In this document: one piece after another, positions 12,785-27,000 of the stretch | Layout of the letters: every line of letters starts with the position of its first letter | How positions within the stretch are numbered: the stretch's first letter is position 1 | NCBI RefSeq assembly: GCF_000002995.4 | Contig: NW_025062476.1 | Location: 8,554,501 to 8,618,500 of the forward strand | DNA length: 64,000 bases | Direction of reading: 5' to 3' | Origin: Brugia malayi | Taxonomy: Eukaryota; Nematoda; Chromadorea; Rhabditida; Onchocercidae | Made by a program: the position numbers and the translations under genes | Notes under the pieces: generated by a model | What the model was told of the DNA's origin: nothing | What the model saw: the letters and a program-made list of their open reading frames with translations, nothing else | Database searches by the model: none

Positions 12785-15311
12785 CTGTAATAATAAAAAT
12801 AAGTTTGATCTCAAGGAAGATTTCAGTTTCAATTTCAATTTTCTATTTTATGTTTCCGAATTTCACGCTTAACTGGTCGATGCTGCACATAGCATTTCAT
12901 AATAAGTTAAAGTTTCGAATGACATTTTTCTGAAACATGATGAAAATGAAAGTCATTGTCAAATCAATAATTTAATAGTTGAGGTAACTGCTATTTAACT
13001 TCCACTGAAAGTCATAAGTGAAAACAACGCAAAAAAACGAAATGATTCAGAAGCAAAATTAAATCGCTGGAGAATAAACCAGTTTACAATTATTTTCCAT
13101 GAACTACTGAAAGAATTGTCGCCTGTCTCCACTTTCATATATTATGTATTCTGTTCACCAATTAACAAAACATAGCAATTGATCAAACTCGTTGTTTTTA
13201 TCTTTCTATTGTATCACAGCATATAAAAATGTAAAGGTTAAATGTAAAACATTAAGAAATTGACTTACTTAAACATAATTAGCAAGTATCAAGTACTAAT
13301 TTATAATCAGAAACGCAACAACTAAGTAATCCTAGCCTGTTTTGCTTGAGAAGACAAAAGAATACGATCAACAAGGTGAAAGATTACCACGCTCGTTTCT
13401 TTGTTTATATTACCGTCACTAAACAAATAAATTTGAAAAGAAAGTTCTACTTTCTTTTCAAATTTTTAGGGTTTAGAATTAAGAAATTAATTGTTGCTGC
13501 GGTATAATTCACTACTGCTAAAAGTATTTTTCGTAGAAACTAGTTATCATTGGCATGGCCTGAGAATGTGGATTGATCTTACGAAAAGCATCGTTGACAA
13601 TTATTGAATTATCCCCATCATTAATCACATCCATCATATCCAGTTTCACATAGAAATGCGGATGGCGACAAATATAAAAAACAATATAAGTTAGAAATTA
13701 ACAATAATAGAATTAAAGAGGATTATTGTTATTTGAGAGTATCGATCAAGACAGTACTACATTTTGAATCAATCCAAAGGTATGCAAGTGGCATACGCAT
13801 CCCTATCTACTATTCAGTTATCGAGCATTTAATCGTCACCAAGTAGGTCTGATCACAAGGTCAAATGGTAATGGTACGATGAAGACGAACTCCTTCTATG
13901 TTTGCCTGCATAACTGTCTTCTCTTGTCATCCGCATCACTTATTAACTTCATTCGCCATTATCGAACTGTGTCAAGTTCAGAAATGAGTCCTCTGCAAAT
14001 AAAGCAATGGCAAAATAATCAGGAACTTTTCGCAGAATTCCAAAAGTGTTTCATTGTCAAATCACAGGTGCAATTATCAGCACATCTTTTACCAATCAGT
14101 TTTTTATCAAAATAGGTCGATTTTGAATAAAATTCAAAAACATCTGACGTGGAACTAAATCGTTTAAAATGACATTCATGCATTTTGCATTCATGATAAT
14201 GATTCACCGGTTCATTAAAATATAAACTGTAGCTTTTGCAATGTGAAATAAAATCTCTCAGTTAATGGTTCATAAAAGCATCTAATGCAAAGTAACACTA
14301 TCTCTCCATATTTTTGTATTTATATATTAAAGTAACAAAAGTAACAAGTAACAGGTGTAAGAATGGCTGTATGAAACTCCCCAAGACTTCGAAGAAAAAT
14401 AACCAAAAGTATTTCCTTAAGCAAACTTCTCCTTTTAGAATCATTGTTCCAAAGAAATCTGACATTCCAGTGTTAGCTAACCGGTCACACCACAGGAGAA
14501 TTGAGATTAGAAAACTAAATAGACAGGACACTTCAGAAAAGATATCCATATCATGCTTCTAGAATTACCGTTAACGGGTTGTAAAAGAAATTAAACCAAA
14601 ACCTACTGCAACTTGAACAACACTTTAAGGTTTCTACAAATAATGTTAAACAACAAAAAAGCACTACGGCGAACTTTATTTCCCAGATAAAATACAAGTC
14701 ATACCTTAAGTCAAATAAATTATACATAAGATGAAAACAACAAAGGATAAGTGATTCATCAGTTCATCTGCATATTGATTGACCAAATTTAAACTGTAAT
14801 AAAGTCAAATAGAATAAACCCAACCGTTTGCATTGCATTCATGACAAAGATCCACCGATTCATTTGAAAACAACTTTCCAGCCAGTAATTGAAACAAAAG
14901 AAGGTTATGGATTACTTTAGAAGAATCTAATTCGTCAAAAGCAATTCAAAAATAATCTTCTCGAGACTAATATAATACTACAAACCATTAGAATGTCATT
15001 TGGATGGATGAATATAAGTAATAAATTAAAGTCTTAATATTATTTTAAATTAAATTCGTTAATGAATAAAACAGTGCATACAATTTTTCGATATATAATA
15101 AAACGAAGTCTTTTTGGTTAATGAAACAATTCACTAACGGCAATGGAACTAAGCACTTCAAGTGATGCAAAAAACTAAAAGATATTTTAAGCACCAAATG
15201 ATATTAGAAAACAGAACTGCTCATGCCAGTAACAACAAATCTCCTCAGTTTTTAAGGGAGAATCTGTTCACAATAAAATAGTGATTTATAAAAGATAAAA
15301 AACTAATGTCA
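12785..15311. other. Intergenic region between two minus-strand genes
   Basis: Contains the 3' flank of dymeclin and the 5' flank of the dehydrogenase. The ORFs at 13879-14115 (+), 14019-14207 (-), 14298-14549 (-) and 14314-14562 (+) overlap one another on opposite strands and match no family I know. No RNA gene or mobile element is evident. Confidence 0.5.
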
Positions 15312-18300
15312 TCACGTAAGGAAAGAAGTATTGAAGAGGCGGATACGTGTTGCATCCCAGTACAAGGTTGAGAACTGGAATGTTAATCGCCAAACATATG
15401 GAACAAAAAATTCCACTGTATTGTCATCTTCTACGTATTTGAATTTTAATTCTGGAAACTTTTTCAGCCTGAAAAAAATAAATTCTTAAAAAGTTGCAGG
15501 AGTTTATAAAATAATAAAATTTCAAAATGACAAAACACATGATAAAAAACTTCATGGATCAAACTGGAACTAACTGTGATCCAAAAATTACAGCTAGTAG
15601 TTATTACGAAAAATTGTGAAGTTGATCTAGAACGATTTTATCTGAGCAGAGCTAAAAAAGCCTAATGATGTGCATGCTTCAAGTGATAAATTTTTTACTT
15701 AAGTTTCCTTTCATAAAAACTTATAGAAACTCTCAACAAAAACATATTCGCATTTCTAGACTTGTAAAAACAAAACAAGCACGTACTTGAAAAGAACGTA
15801 AGCAGATGTAGATTAAAAAACGAAACGAACCTATCAGTAGGCCAGTGGAGTACTCCTTTTTGAATTGTAGCAAGAATAGCGCTCACTGAAGATCCCCTTT
15901 CTAGAAGTTGCACTCGTGATGCAAAGTGATTGATAACCTGAAACTGATGGATAAAACAGAAAAATTGAGGTGTTTCACAGTTTCGAATCAAAAAACTATG
16001 AAATGTTTAAAAGCAAAATTGAAATATTGGAAGAGATGTAAAATATTTCCTTACTGCGCAAATATTCCAAATCAAATCCTGGAACATCGGATGATTTTGA
16101 AAAGCATCAAACAGATCACGTTTATAAAGTATTGTGTAAATGAAATGCGGGTTTGAACGAAGATTTGAAGAAAGGCAGCTGTTGCAAATTTCGAGTAAAG
16201 TACGTATACCTTCTTCCAAAGCGGTTATATCCTTATGCTACAAGATACTGATATATAAAACAAAATTACTTCAATAATTTGTAGATGAAATAGTAAATGA
16301 AAATTATGTGGGAAATTTACATAATTATGCGATTCCTTTTCCTGAATGATATCATATTCAGCCCTGACGCGCATATTTTCAATTAGTTTTGCATGTCGTC
16401 GAGTAAAAACCTTTAAAAAATCGGTTAATATTCAGGTTAATTCATCGTAAAATTATAAGAAATAAAAATGAGCCATGTTTTGATGCACTCAATTGAACTA
16501 TTAAGCCAGAATTTATGTAATCGCTAGAAATGAACAAAACAAATGAAATCATTACAGCAACTCGTAATTCGTATTTGAGAAAATAAGGAATAACAATGGA
16601 TTATTAACAACGCAAATGATAATTTAAATTATCGAGTAAAAATCTTTGGCTGGAAAATCAACGCAAGTCCTAAAGTTAATTTTTTGCAAATTTTCATTCA
16701 AAAATTTTGTACCTCAAGCAATCCGATCAGTTTTTGACAAACAACGGATGGGAGATTTTTGAAATAGGAAGACATATTAGCTAAAGCTGCAAGACAATTT
16801 GTATGCAGATAACGATCCTGCAAAAATGAATAAATATTAGACAGTATTTGAATGAAAATTGGAAAAACATTAAATTAATGGAACAGAAACGGAAATCACA
16901 CTGAACATAAAGGTTGGTTTCTTCTGCAAGATAAAGTATTGCATAAATAGAGAACTGATCTGATCTTAAAGATTGCAGTAGTGCTTTAGGTAGGATAAAT
17001 GAATGAATGATTTAATAAAGAAATTTACACGAATGATATATTCTGTTCACAACTCATTGAAGGAAGTTGTCCTAAATCAAGACGCTACACAAAAGATGCA
17101 TAAAATTTCCTGAACTTTTCATGATTTATTACATGATATCTTTTTACACATGCATTTCTAACTAACGCAAACCTTTGTTTTTAAAGTATTGAGTTGTATA
17201 ATACGAACAAAAACTAAAATAATTAAACCACCCAGTGAAATCTCTCCCAATGGACGTTCGCTATTAAACCACGTTGTATTCTTTATCATCTGCAAATTTT
17301 TTTAAAAAATATGCAGCACGAAATCGATAAATATAAAAACAAAATCATTAGTTCTTTTCAAAATTTGATTTCGTACAATCACATTGTGATTCAGTTGCAT
17401 TGAAGTGAAAAATAAATATGCTCACCGTTTCATGGGCAACTTTACAGAAAAAGTCATCTTCGCTAAGAATCAGGATAACAATAAGTGCTAAATATACATG
17501 ATGTGCATTGTATGAATTAATCATACCACTGCTCTGAGCTCCATCACTAAGAACAATCAGTACTGGTAGTACCTAAAGCAAAGGAATTTCTCAGTAATGA
17601 AGTAATCCCAGCGATAAGAAGCAGTACCAAAGCATTTAAGATGCTTCTTTTAAGATTAAGATAATTTAAGATGTGCTTGAAGTTTGAGATCTTAAAATCT
17701 GTCCAATCAAACATATACCTTCTAAATCCATTAATTTTGCTAATTAGTTCCAAAATTAACGATCACAGTAATTTACCAGTTTTTCCAAATTGATTCTTGA
17801 AAGGATATAATTTCGAAAGCCAACATTCCTATGCAACAATATGTACAGAAACAACATAGGCGACTGCTGATTTACTGTAGCACATAATCGTTCATATAAC
17901 AAACTGTAGTCTAGTTTGAATGTACCAGTTTCACTGTTATTCAGCGATGAAACTTCTGAAAATTAGAATATCAACATTAACGAACGAGGAAACTTGAATG
18001 TTAATGACTAGAATCCGGCAAAACCATACCCAACATGAAGTTATAAGCTGTATATACACATCCATCTTAAAATCTAACCCTAATTTCTCAAAAATTTATA
18101 AAATCGAGGTATCCTTCATATGAAGTTATCATTTCTACCAAATTCTTTAATATTACGACTGATTTGACAAATATCCTGATAAACTAATTTCACTATGTAC
18201 TCAAATATCAACTAAAATTATTGACAAAATCAATCAGTCTTAATTATTAAAGAGTTTGGTAAATCATATAAAGGATGTCCCGATTTTACAAGTTTTTGAA

Positions 18301-20299
18301 TTAAGAATCTGAAACAATATTTATAAACAGACATTAATGTAACAGTTGCGTCAAAGATCATTAATTATTAATATCATTAATTACCTTGAGAATTTTGGAA
18401 CTTCGAAAGCGATTCTTTATAAGGATTTAGCTTCGTTTCCGGATCTTGGTGACATGCCAGATTAAGTAGGAGAAGCACAGACAACGATCCAAGAGAAACA
18501 GGCGGTATAATTTCGCTGTCATTGCTAAGTGAATTCGAATCGTCCATACCGGTAACAATTTGCACCGCTGACCAAACGGACGCTTAAATAAACAGAAGTT
18601 ATGCTATAAATAACACTGACAAAATTAGTGCCATCTGAAAACAAAAAAAAAAAAAAAAGAATATGAAGTTATTCCTAGTTTAATATCGTAAGTACTGATA
18701 TGCACAGTATGTAAAAGTCAAGACCTCAACAGGCACTATACATCTGGTTCATCTTTAAAGAAAAAAGATACAATCAGAAAAACCTGCAAGACCCAGAACA
18801 ATACTTTCCGGTTCCCTATCATGTTTAACGGCGCATGGAGTATACCGTTGCAGATAATTTGATATTAAGGCCAGACTAAGCTCCAAAGATCTTGTTGAGC
18901 TAAAAAAAAAATATCAATTTTCATAAAACCTATTGAATGAACATGGATTAAACTATGAAACCAAACTGCAAAGCTAACCATTTGCCCTGCATTAGATATC
19001 TGTAAAAAATATTTGATTTCATGACGTCGTCATCATAAAGCTGCGAACTGAGCAGAACCATTAAGCACTTTACTGCTTCAATGTGAATCGTTTCCGTGGA
19101 ATCACTAAAAATTATATGACAAATATAAGGTGTATCAATTCTTTTTTAATTTTATCTTTCAATGGCAATGTTTTAAAAGAAAATAATGTAATTTACTTGG
19201 AAGGCAAATCAACCAAAATATCCACCAGGGTATCCAGTAACTCTTCCGCCTTGTTTTCACATAAACCATCAAATTCCTCTTCAAAATCAGAATCATAGGC
19301 TAAAGAAACACAAGCATGAGTTTCAATTATAATTTGTTTTTAAAACTGCTACATTTAAATTACTTCAAAGAAGGACTTGAAAATGACAGAAAAATGATTA
19401 AATATTTTTCTAAATCATTGATTCATTTAAAAATGGAAAAATGCGCAAGGAATCAGATCACTAACCATCTTTTTTTCCCAAATAGGTTTTATCCATGTGA
19501 AAAACTTTGATAAATTCAGTCTCGCTAAGTCTTTGAACTAAAAACTTGCAAATATGCCGAAGGATGATTAACGCATTTCCTGTTTGCCAAAGAAAAATTG
19601 TGCTGCAAAACTCCATGCAATGCTTGGTAATGAAACGGTATAAACATTATCAAAAGACTACATTATTTTCCATTGATATCTCGAAAGGAAAAAAGCTGAA
19701 ATTCTAAGTTTTAGCATAATTCTTTAATAAAATTGATTTAGAGAGCAACAGCGAACTTCTTTACTTGTTGTAAATTTCCGAAGCTTTCAGTTCTGCTGTC
19801 CGTCTGAGAAGGACATGAATAAATGACGCGAAATTACAAGTTGTTGGTGTATTATACATTAGCGACTGGAGACTATCCGATAAAGAAATATCAAACTGCT
19901 CGACTTCCTTTCTTAAAAAAACAAAAAGTGTTGCCAATAAAATAGCATAACGGACACTCTCTGAATGAAAAGGATTAAAATTTTTTGTATTAAACATACA
20001 TTGACCGTCAACCAGAAGGAAAGTGTATATAGCAACTGAAGCAAAAAACTATTAAGTGTTTCATAGGAAAAACAACCGATAACAGTCTAACTTTCCAACA
20101 TACAGTTAATCAATAATTGGTTCGTCTCATGTTGTATTAATGAAGAAAAGAGTAACCTGTTATTAGAATCGATGAGGAAGTTGAAGGAAAGGAAGTGATT
20201 CCAGAATGGGTCATTATCACTAATCGGTTGCAAACCAACGAAACGTCGTAGATACGTATTCTCCTCAATCAATGTTTCACTACTAATCTTTGCTCCCAT
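15312..20299 (-). CDS. DYM: Dymeclin (Golgi-associated trafficking protein)
   Basis: Exons (minus): 20299-20157, 19911-19765, 19602-19466, 19299-19197, 19104-18979, 18899-18784, 18582-18385, 17955-17777, 17572-17426, 17289-17173, 16817-16713, 16410-16321, 16237-16055, 15937-15831, 15468-15312. All 14 junctions are GT-AG and in phase; 684 residues against 669 in human. Recognition is firm: NDPFWN (near 30), IFLWQTGNALII, LHTNCLAALANMS, NPHFIYTILYKRDLF and the C-terminal RLKKFPELKFKYVE with FFVPYVW all match the human protein in order. Dymeclin is a peripheral Golgi protein, mutated in Dyggve-Melchior-Clausen dysplasia, needed for Golgi organisation and ER-Golgi traffic. The N-terminus Met-Gly-Ala-Lys-Ile-Ser fits N-myristoylation, as described for the human protein. 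The start ATG lies nine bases after an acceptor (TTTATTCAG), consistent with trans-splicing. No damage is seen. Confidence 0.97.
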
Positions 20300-23200
20300 T
20301 CAGAATTTCTGAATAAACAAACTTCAGATGAGAATAATTCTTCAGTCTACTTCGTATCAAAAATGAGTGAACAACGCTGAATGCAACAGTGTCTTACGCA
20401 CTATCACTCGAAAATTCTCAGTGTTGGATGTGATACGAAGTAGTATAATGAAATGCTCGTAATGACGTGATAAGGAAGCGCAGATTTATGCCACCTGTCG
20501 GGAGGTCATTTGTTAGAGATCACTGAAGGAATGACCTCTGATATTATTCCCACTGAACTCACCCTTCGATTCATCTCTACAACGCTCTGCATCAATTTAT
20601 CACTCGGAACTGGTCGTTTGCATGGTATTCCTTAGCACTTCGAGAATTTCACAAAGAAGCGAGCAATTGTAAACATCATTACATGAAGAGAAGGAATAGT
20701 GTGATGGACGGAGAGAAAGAGAGGTTTTCCCTGTTTGTGAAAGAACATCCTGTGACATAACCGAGAAATCTCGATATTTTAATAAGTTTCCGTCAGATCA
20801 AGAATCTTCATAAAACCTCGTGGAATTGAAAATTGCAACAATCCTGAAGAACCAAAATATTATCTTTACCTGTTCTCATCACCTTACACACTTTTATTTT
20901 GTTAATAATGCTGCTTGTTTGTATATCAAAACTTTCAAACTATATAATTCAGCTATGATTGGATAGAATTTCTTCTCTCCTTGCTTTCCTCTTTTCTATG
21001 TTATGATACAAGTGAATTAAAATAAATACAATCATAAGCATTCACAAAACAATCCCTCACCCTCACCTTTTCAATATTTGTGTCATCGAGAATATGAAAT
21101 GCTTCCAGTCAATAATCACTGAGTAATTATTACCATATCATATCAGACGCTATATACAACTGTTGGCTTTTACATATTCTTTTTGAACATTCTATTTAAG
21201 AATTAATTATTAGTTTCCGAACTTTTACTATCTGCATTCACTTTTTATTCTCGACACTAATCACTGACATAATTAATAGCAAACCGTTTGTTATTTCCAT
21301 TTCTTTATACGTATTGTTTATTCCAAACATACTATATAAATTGGTAGTCATTGAAAAATAAATGCGCTTTATACTGCAATTCATAATTTATGTGGTAAAG
21401 TGCCCGATATTATGATATTACTGACTAATGCCCATTGTCACTTACTATCTTCGTGCCGTAACACCTTCTCATTCATGTTAATTTTGCATTTGAAGCAAAA
21501 AATAGGTACGGGACATTAATTAGTTCGAAAAAAATAAGAACTCTAGTTTTCAGAAGTGTAAATAGAGTATGACTCATCTTTCAATGAGCTAATTAACGAT
21601 TTAAACACTTATATAATCAAAATTATATTCTCATTTTCTTCACTGGCTGTGTACTTCAAGATGATATAAGACTACTGTAAAAATGAATCCATAACGTAGC
21701 AGAAATGAAATAATGAAGTGAAAAAATACACATAAATAAAAAGAATGAAGGGAAAAATATTGGTAGAATGAATGAATGATCAGACTTTAAAAAATATCGG
21801 TTAATTAAATCGTGTTATGTTTCATTTAGATAATAAAAGCGGAAGAGAAGTGACAGAAGCCTATAGATATGGTGAAAGAAGTAAGTGGCAGCAAGTTTAT
21901 TCATTCCCGTGATGTTTGTTGGATACGATGAACAATGCATGTAATATTTTGCTGAAGGTGAAATATTAGCAGAGATGAATATAAGAAAAAAAGAATTGTG
22001 GTTCAATTTTTTTCTTGACTCTATGTCATATCGTATGCATCCGTAAATTTATTTAAGTCAATTTTTGAAGATGTATGTTCAAGTAGTGTTGAAGTTAATC
22101 GGTCACTTTAAGGAGAAATCAGCAGGTTATTCAATTTTTTTTTTTTTTTATTGAGAATTTCACGTGATCTTTCTTTTCCTCGCACTTTCTATTTCAGCTT
22201 TCTCTGATTAAAGATATGAAAGAATTGAAAGGCTTAAACCAATGGTTTAAAATCCTTTTCGGGCAATTTTCATTCAGTGCAGGGGCACTATTAAGTTTCA
22301 GTGCACTGATTCATTTCTTTCTAAAGAAAATTCTAGTTTCAGTTTAAAAAAGATTCTTATTTCAAAAAAAATTCCCCCATATTTGGTGTGAACATACCTC
22401 TCACTTACCGGTTTTCTTTTTTTTTCACGATACTTTACAGTACCAGCAATAATAAATTTGTCTACTGAAAATTGCACTTTTCAAAATTTTCGAAAAAAGT
22501 GGTAGTTCCTCTTGCACAATGTGGTATAATAGAGTACATAACCTTTGGAATTTCCAAAGGTCAATGCTTCATGACTTTTTAATCCTCATTGATATTATAT
22601 TTTGTGTCTCTAATCGATGAACTTAATTGCTAACGAACCTAATGACATGGTTTTCAAATCATACACATTTAGCTGATTTCTTTCTAAAATTGATCTCAAG
22701 TTTTTTTGAAACTAAAATTGTTTCCATCTAATTTTCCACACAGTCTTAGGAAAAAAATCTGATACTTCAATGCAGTTGTCGGATGATTGACATACATACT
22801 TTTCCGATGTACTTTAATGTGTATATATGTATATATTTTAACGATGTGTATACTCTAAGTAATCTTGATTTTCAGTTTTAATCCAGGAATTCGATTTTTA
22901 GCCAATATTTCTAATTTTGCATTTCTAGTTGACGATTTCTTAGATGATATTTATTCTATTCTATGATTTTAATATGGATTTTACATACAATGAAGAATAA
23001 ATTTGTAAGCAACATAACAGACAAGTTAATCAAATGATTTCGAAGAGTACGTTTTTAATGATAATGAATTTGAATTTTTTAATCATTTAGTCATTTATTA
23101 TTCATTTATTTTTGTCGCTTATCAAAATTGGCTAAATATCATAGCCATTTTTCTACTTTAATAATCATTTAGATATATTGATCGAACCAATTCTTTTTCA

Positions 23201-24042
23201 TTTTTCTTATTGAAAAGTTTTGTAGATAGAAATTATTCCGTTTAAACTTCTCATATTTCACATAACGGATCACTCATTGTAAAAAGGCATTAAAATACTA
23301 TTTAATGCCCTCTATAAGTGATCAGGACATTGTTGAGTCCTTCCAGGTATAATTGTAATGTGTACTTCTGTCCAGCAAAACCGCCACTGCTGTAACATGT
23401 TTTATTAACCCGTAATTAAAACACGATTTACTGCAACCGAACAAAGAAACCGGAATTGTCTACTTCTTATGACTTCATACTGCCATCATTCCCCATTTTA
23501 TTACATCATATTTTGTTATGGAAGACAGTGCAATGAAATATTTCATTGAAAGAAAAAAAAAGGACTAATGAATGAATTATTTGGTACTTAATTAAGTACA
23601 TGCACCGAGAAGTTCGTAAGTTTATTTTAACTAATTCATCACTTCCGCACTTTAACTGATTTTTTCCCTGTCTTTGACTCCTCCTTCCTTGTTGGAAATG
23701 TTTAAATAGGGTTAACTGGTAAAGAAATCATTAGTAGCACATGTGAAAAGGCTACTGCTTGATGGTCAATATACTTTCTACTTCCAATATAACAAAACTC
23801 GATTTCCATTATATCTATTTATGAATAATTCTCATACGACGATTTAAAAAAGTTGAATTTTTCATATTTGCGTAGTAAAAAAAACGTTCAATTTTTCTTT
23901 TTTAGTGAATATCAGAATAATTTCTTTTTCACTGCGTTTAGAAATAATTTTTTTTTTTGTGAAATTTGAAATATTTTCTAGATTTGTTACTGAATTTCAG
24001 ATAACTAAACATTGCAATTTAAAAGAAGTAATTGAAAGAATT
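20300..24042. other. Divergent intergenic region between dymeclin and neprilysin
   Basis: Dymeclin reads left and the peptidase reads right, so both 5' regions and presumably promoters lie here. The dymeclin side (20300-20700) is less AT-rich than the rest. An acceptor (GAATTTCAG) ends at 24000, about 43 bases before the peptidase start. An imperfect hairpin sits at 23268-23323. No coding exon, RNA gene or transposon is recognised; the minus ORF 21815-22006 is unconvincing. Confidence 0.5.
23268..23323. other. Imperfect two-segment hairpin
   Basis: An outer pair GATCACT (23268-23274) and AGTGATC (23317-23323) encloses a perfect inner stem GGCATTAAA (23286-23294) and TTTAATGCC (23301-23309) with a six-base loop. 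The arms are separated by 11 and 7 unpaired bases. It could be a small structured RNA or a chance palindrome in AT-rich DNA. Confidence 0.35.
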
Positions 24043-27000
24043 ATGATGAATGCCTTTCATTTCTTCGCAATATGTCTCATAGCTATTTGCTCCGATTTCT
24101 CATTATCGCACCCAGCAATAACTGGCAAGTTTACTTCTGGTACTTCTAATTATTATCAGAATTAAAAAGTAAATAAAGTTATATATTTACATAAGAAGCA
24201 CACTTTTATCTACTTATTTTCAATGCAATCAGTGGATGCTTCACTCCTTGAAATATGATTATGCAATTTTGAATTGTGAAAGATAAGCATTTAAATGCGT
24301 GAAATCAAATGATTTTACTTTTAGATACAATTATGCCGAATAAGGTGAAGGATTTGGAAGTCGGCACTTCGCCGGGTTACATAAAAGCAGCTTACTATTT
24401 GCTTTCATCAATGAATCAGACTGTCAATCCATGTGATGATTTTTTTGAATATGCTTGTGGACGTTGGGTATCTGAGCATCCGATTCCAAGTGATCTTGGT
24501 GCGTATGAGGTTTCTGCATCAATTCGTGAGAAAGTAGCGCTTAAAATGAAAGGTATTTCTACCTGATTTTGTCCTAAAAGATTGCCAGTTAGTGATATCA
24601 TTTGTTCTGTCTACACCTAGAATTTGACAAATCATCACGAAGGACTTTGGATCTGGTCCATAAACATGGCACATCATGAATAGGCTTTGTAAGTATTAGC
24701 AAGGCAATCACATAAGACTCACTTCTATTAATTAATCTTTTATTTTCAGAACTCTATGATTCAAAGCAGTCAACGACTTCAAAAGCAATGGATACAGTAA
24801 AAACTATATATAAAACCTGCATGGATACTAATCGATTGCAAAATATGCAAGGGCGAGAAATTGCTGAGGCCATTGAGGTTCCCTTTATAGTTCTATTAAC
24901 AAAATCTAGTAACTTTCTATCAACAGAATCTAATATCTTATTTTCTTTGATAAGTTAAAGTTTAATGATGTAAATGCTTGAAATACGGAGAATTTATGGT
25001 GGGATGATTTGATAAGGATATTGTAGCAAGTTTTCCTCAAACATTCCATGAGGGATTTCTCTTTCTTTTTCACTAATTGGTGCGAAATTGGTAGACATAA
25101 ATTATTAAAGATAAGATAATTAGTGCGAAATTGGTAGACATAAATTATTAAAGATAAGATAATTAGTGCGAAATTGGTAGACATAAATTATTAAAGATAA
25201 GATAATTAGTGCGAAATTGGTAGACATAAATTATTAAAGATAAGATAATTAGTGCGAAATTGGTAGACATAAATTATTAAAGATAAGATAATTAGTTCTA
25301 AGTCAAATGTGAATTTGGAAATTCCTAAATAGTTACAGAATATTGAAATACGGGCGACTTTAGAAACTACAATTTTTAAATTTAATTTTAGCTAAGATCT
25401 GTATTACAATTCTCTATAATTACATGAAATTTTCTCCAGTACCTTGGTGCATGGCCAATGGTATATGGAGGTAAGTGGTCCGAAACGAAATTCGATTTCA
25501 CAGAAACAATGATTCGAATTGCACAGACGCGATCTTCTAGCATTTTTATGAATATCTATGTGTCATCTGATCAAAAAAATGTTTCAAGACGTTTAATTCA
25601 TGTAAGTGACTTCTTTTCCTTCCCTTTTTTAGCACATAACTAAAGTAAAGCTCGACTTTTATATCTTAAAAGGATTGTAAAGTTCAAAAAGATATTTGAA
25701 GTAATTGTGATTCTAATGTACCTAAGTTTCGCATGATTTCAGTATACTCTCCTTTCTTAGAACAATGAGAAGATGACAGTGTGATAGTGTTCAGTTCTTT
25801 TTAATATGTTTGGATAGTGTAATATTTTCATCAATATGTGCAGAAGCAAATTTATTATCGATTAAATAATGGACATGTTTTTATTGCGATTATAACAAAT
25901 CTCTATTTCTAAATGGATGAAAAAGTTCAAAAATTCGATAAAATGAGTTTATACTGAAATTCAAAAAATTGAGATGGATATGCATAAATTTTTGAACGTT
26001 CTTTTTTTAGATTGATCAAGGAAGACTTGCACTTGGTTTTGGCACTAGAGAATACTATTTGAAGGAAAAGAATTATGCATCGCAATTGGGAGCTTATAAA
26101 AAATATATTATTGACAAAGTAATTCCGAAAAATTCCTCTAAAAATTTACTTTATTGCTTTTTTTAATAAAAAATTTAATGAAATGCACACGCGTTGTGGA
26201 TCCTTCCATTTTCTCAAATTTGTATGAAATTTACTTGAAGTCTTTATAAATTACACATATATTAAATTTAGGCAATGTTAATCTCACTTGATGTTGGAAC
26301 ATCGAAGAAACGAAATGAAATTGAAAAAGAGGCTGATGATATCATCAACTTTGAGAAGAAGCTTGCTGAGGTTTATTTTCTCTATTCATAGATTTTTTCC
26401 TTTGTAGAACTGATCTACAGAGGACAATCCATCTATATATTTGTTATTTAAAGAAATTCTCTTTATATTTTATAGATTATGGTTGCCGAGGAAAATCGAA
26501 GGAATTATACTTTGCTATATCACCAATATCATCTCAGTGATCTGTCCATCTTCATGTCAGAGGTTCATGTTTTTGAATTTCATGCAGAAAAAGAATTTGT
26601 TTTTTGTTATTGAGTTCATCATAGCCCAATGTGCAAAAAATTAATTAGCCGATGAATTACAGCTAAAATTTTTCCGGGGTTTAGTGCTTTGCTATGTCTG
26701 GTCTTAATTCATATCAGTAGGTTCGTTTAGCCAATGACCCAACAGTTCTGATCCTCCACAAAAATGTTATCTCAGTAGAAACAATGTTTACATTATTAAT
26801 TCATGAAAAGTAGTATCAATATGGTTGTTGATACATTTGCGCCTATGATATCCAACACTTGATATTGCTTTCAATAATTATATATTCCTCTGCTTTCTCG
26901 ATCTTTATCATTTATTAATGAAATGTAGACAAGCAGAAAGTAACGAACTAAAAATTGCATGGAGATAGGAAAAACGACAGCAATTATCGTCGCTCTAAAC

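Noticed and set aside
19912..20040. Open reading VAIYTFLLVDGQC and the ORF upstream of dymeclin exon 2 as coding
   Set aside because: The phase of exon 1 fits only the acceptor before 19911, which yields the dymeclin-like sequence; the hydrophobic stretch lies in the intron.
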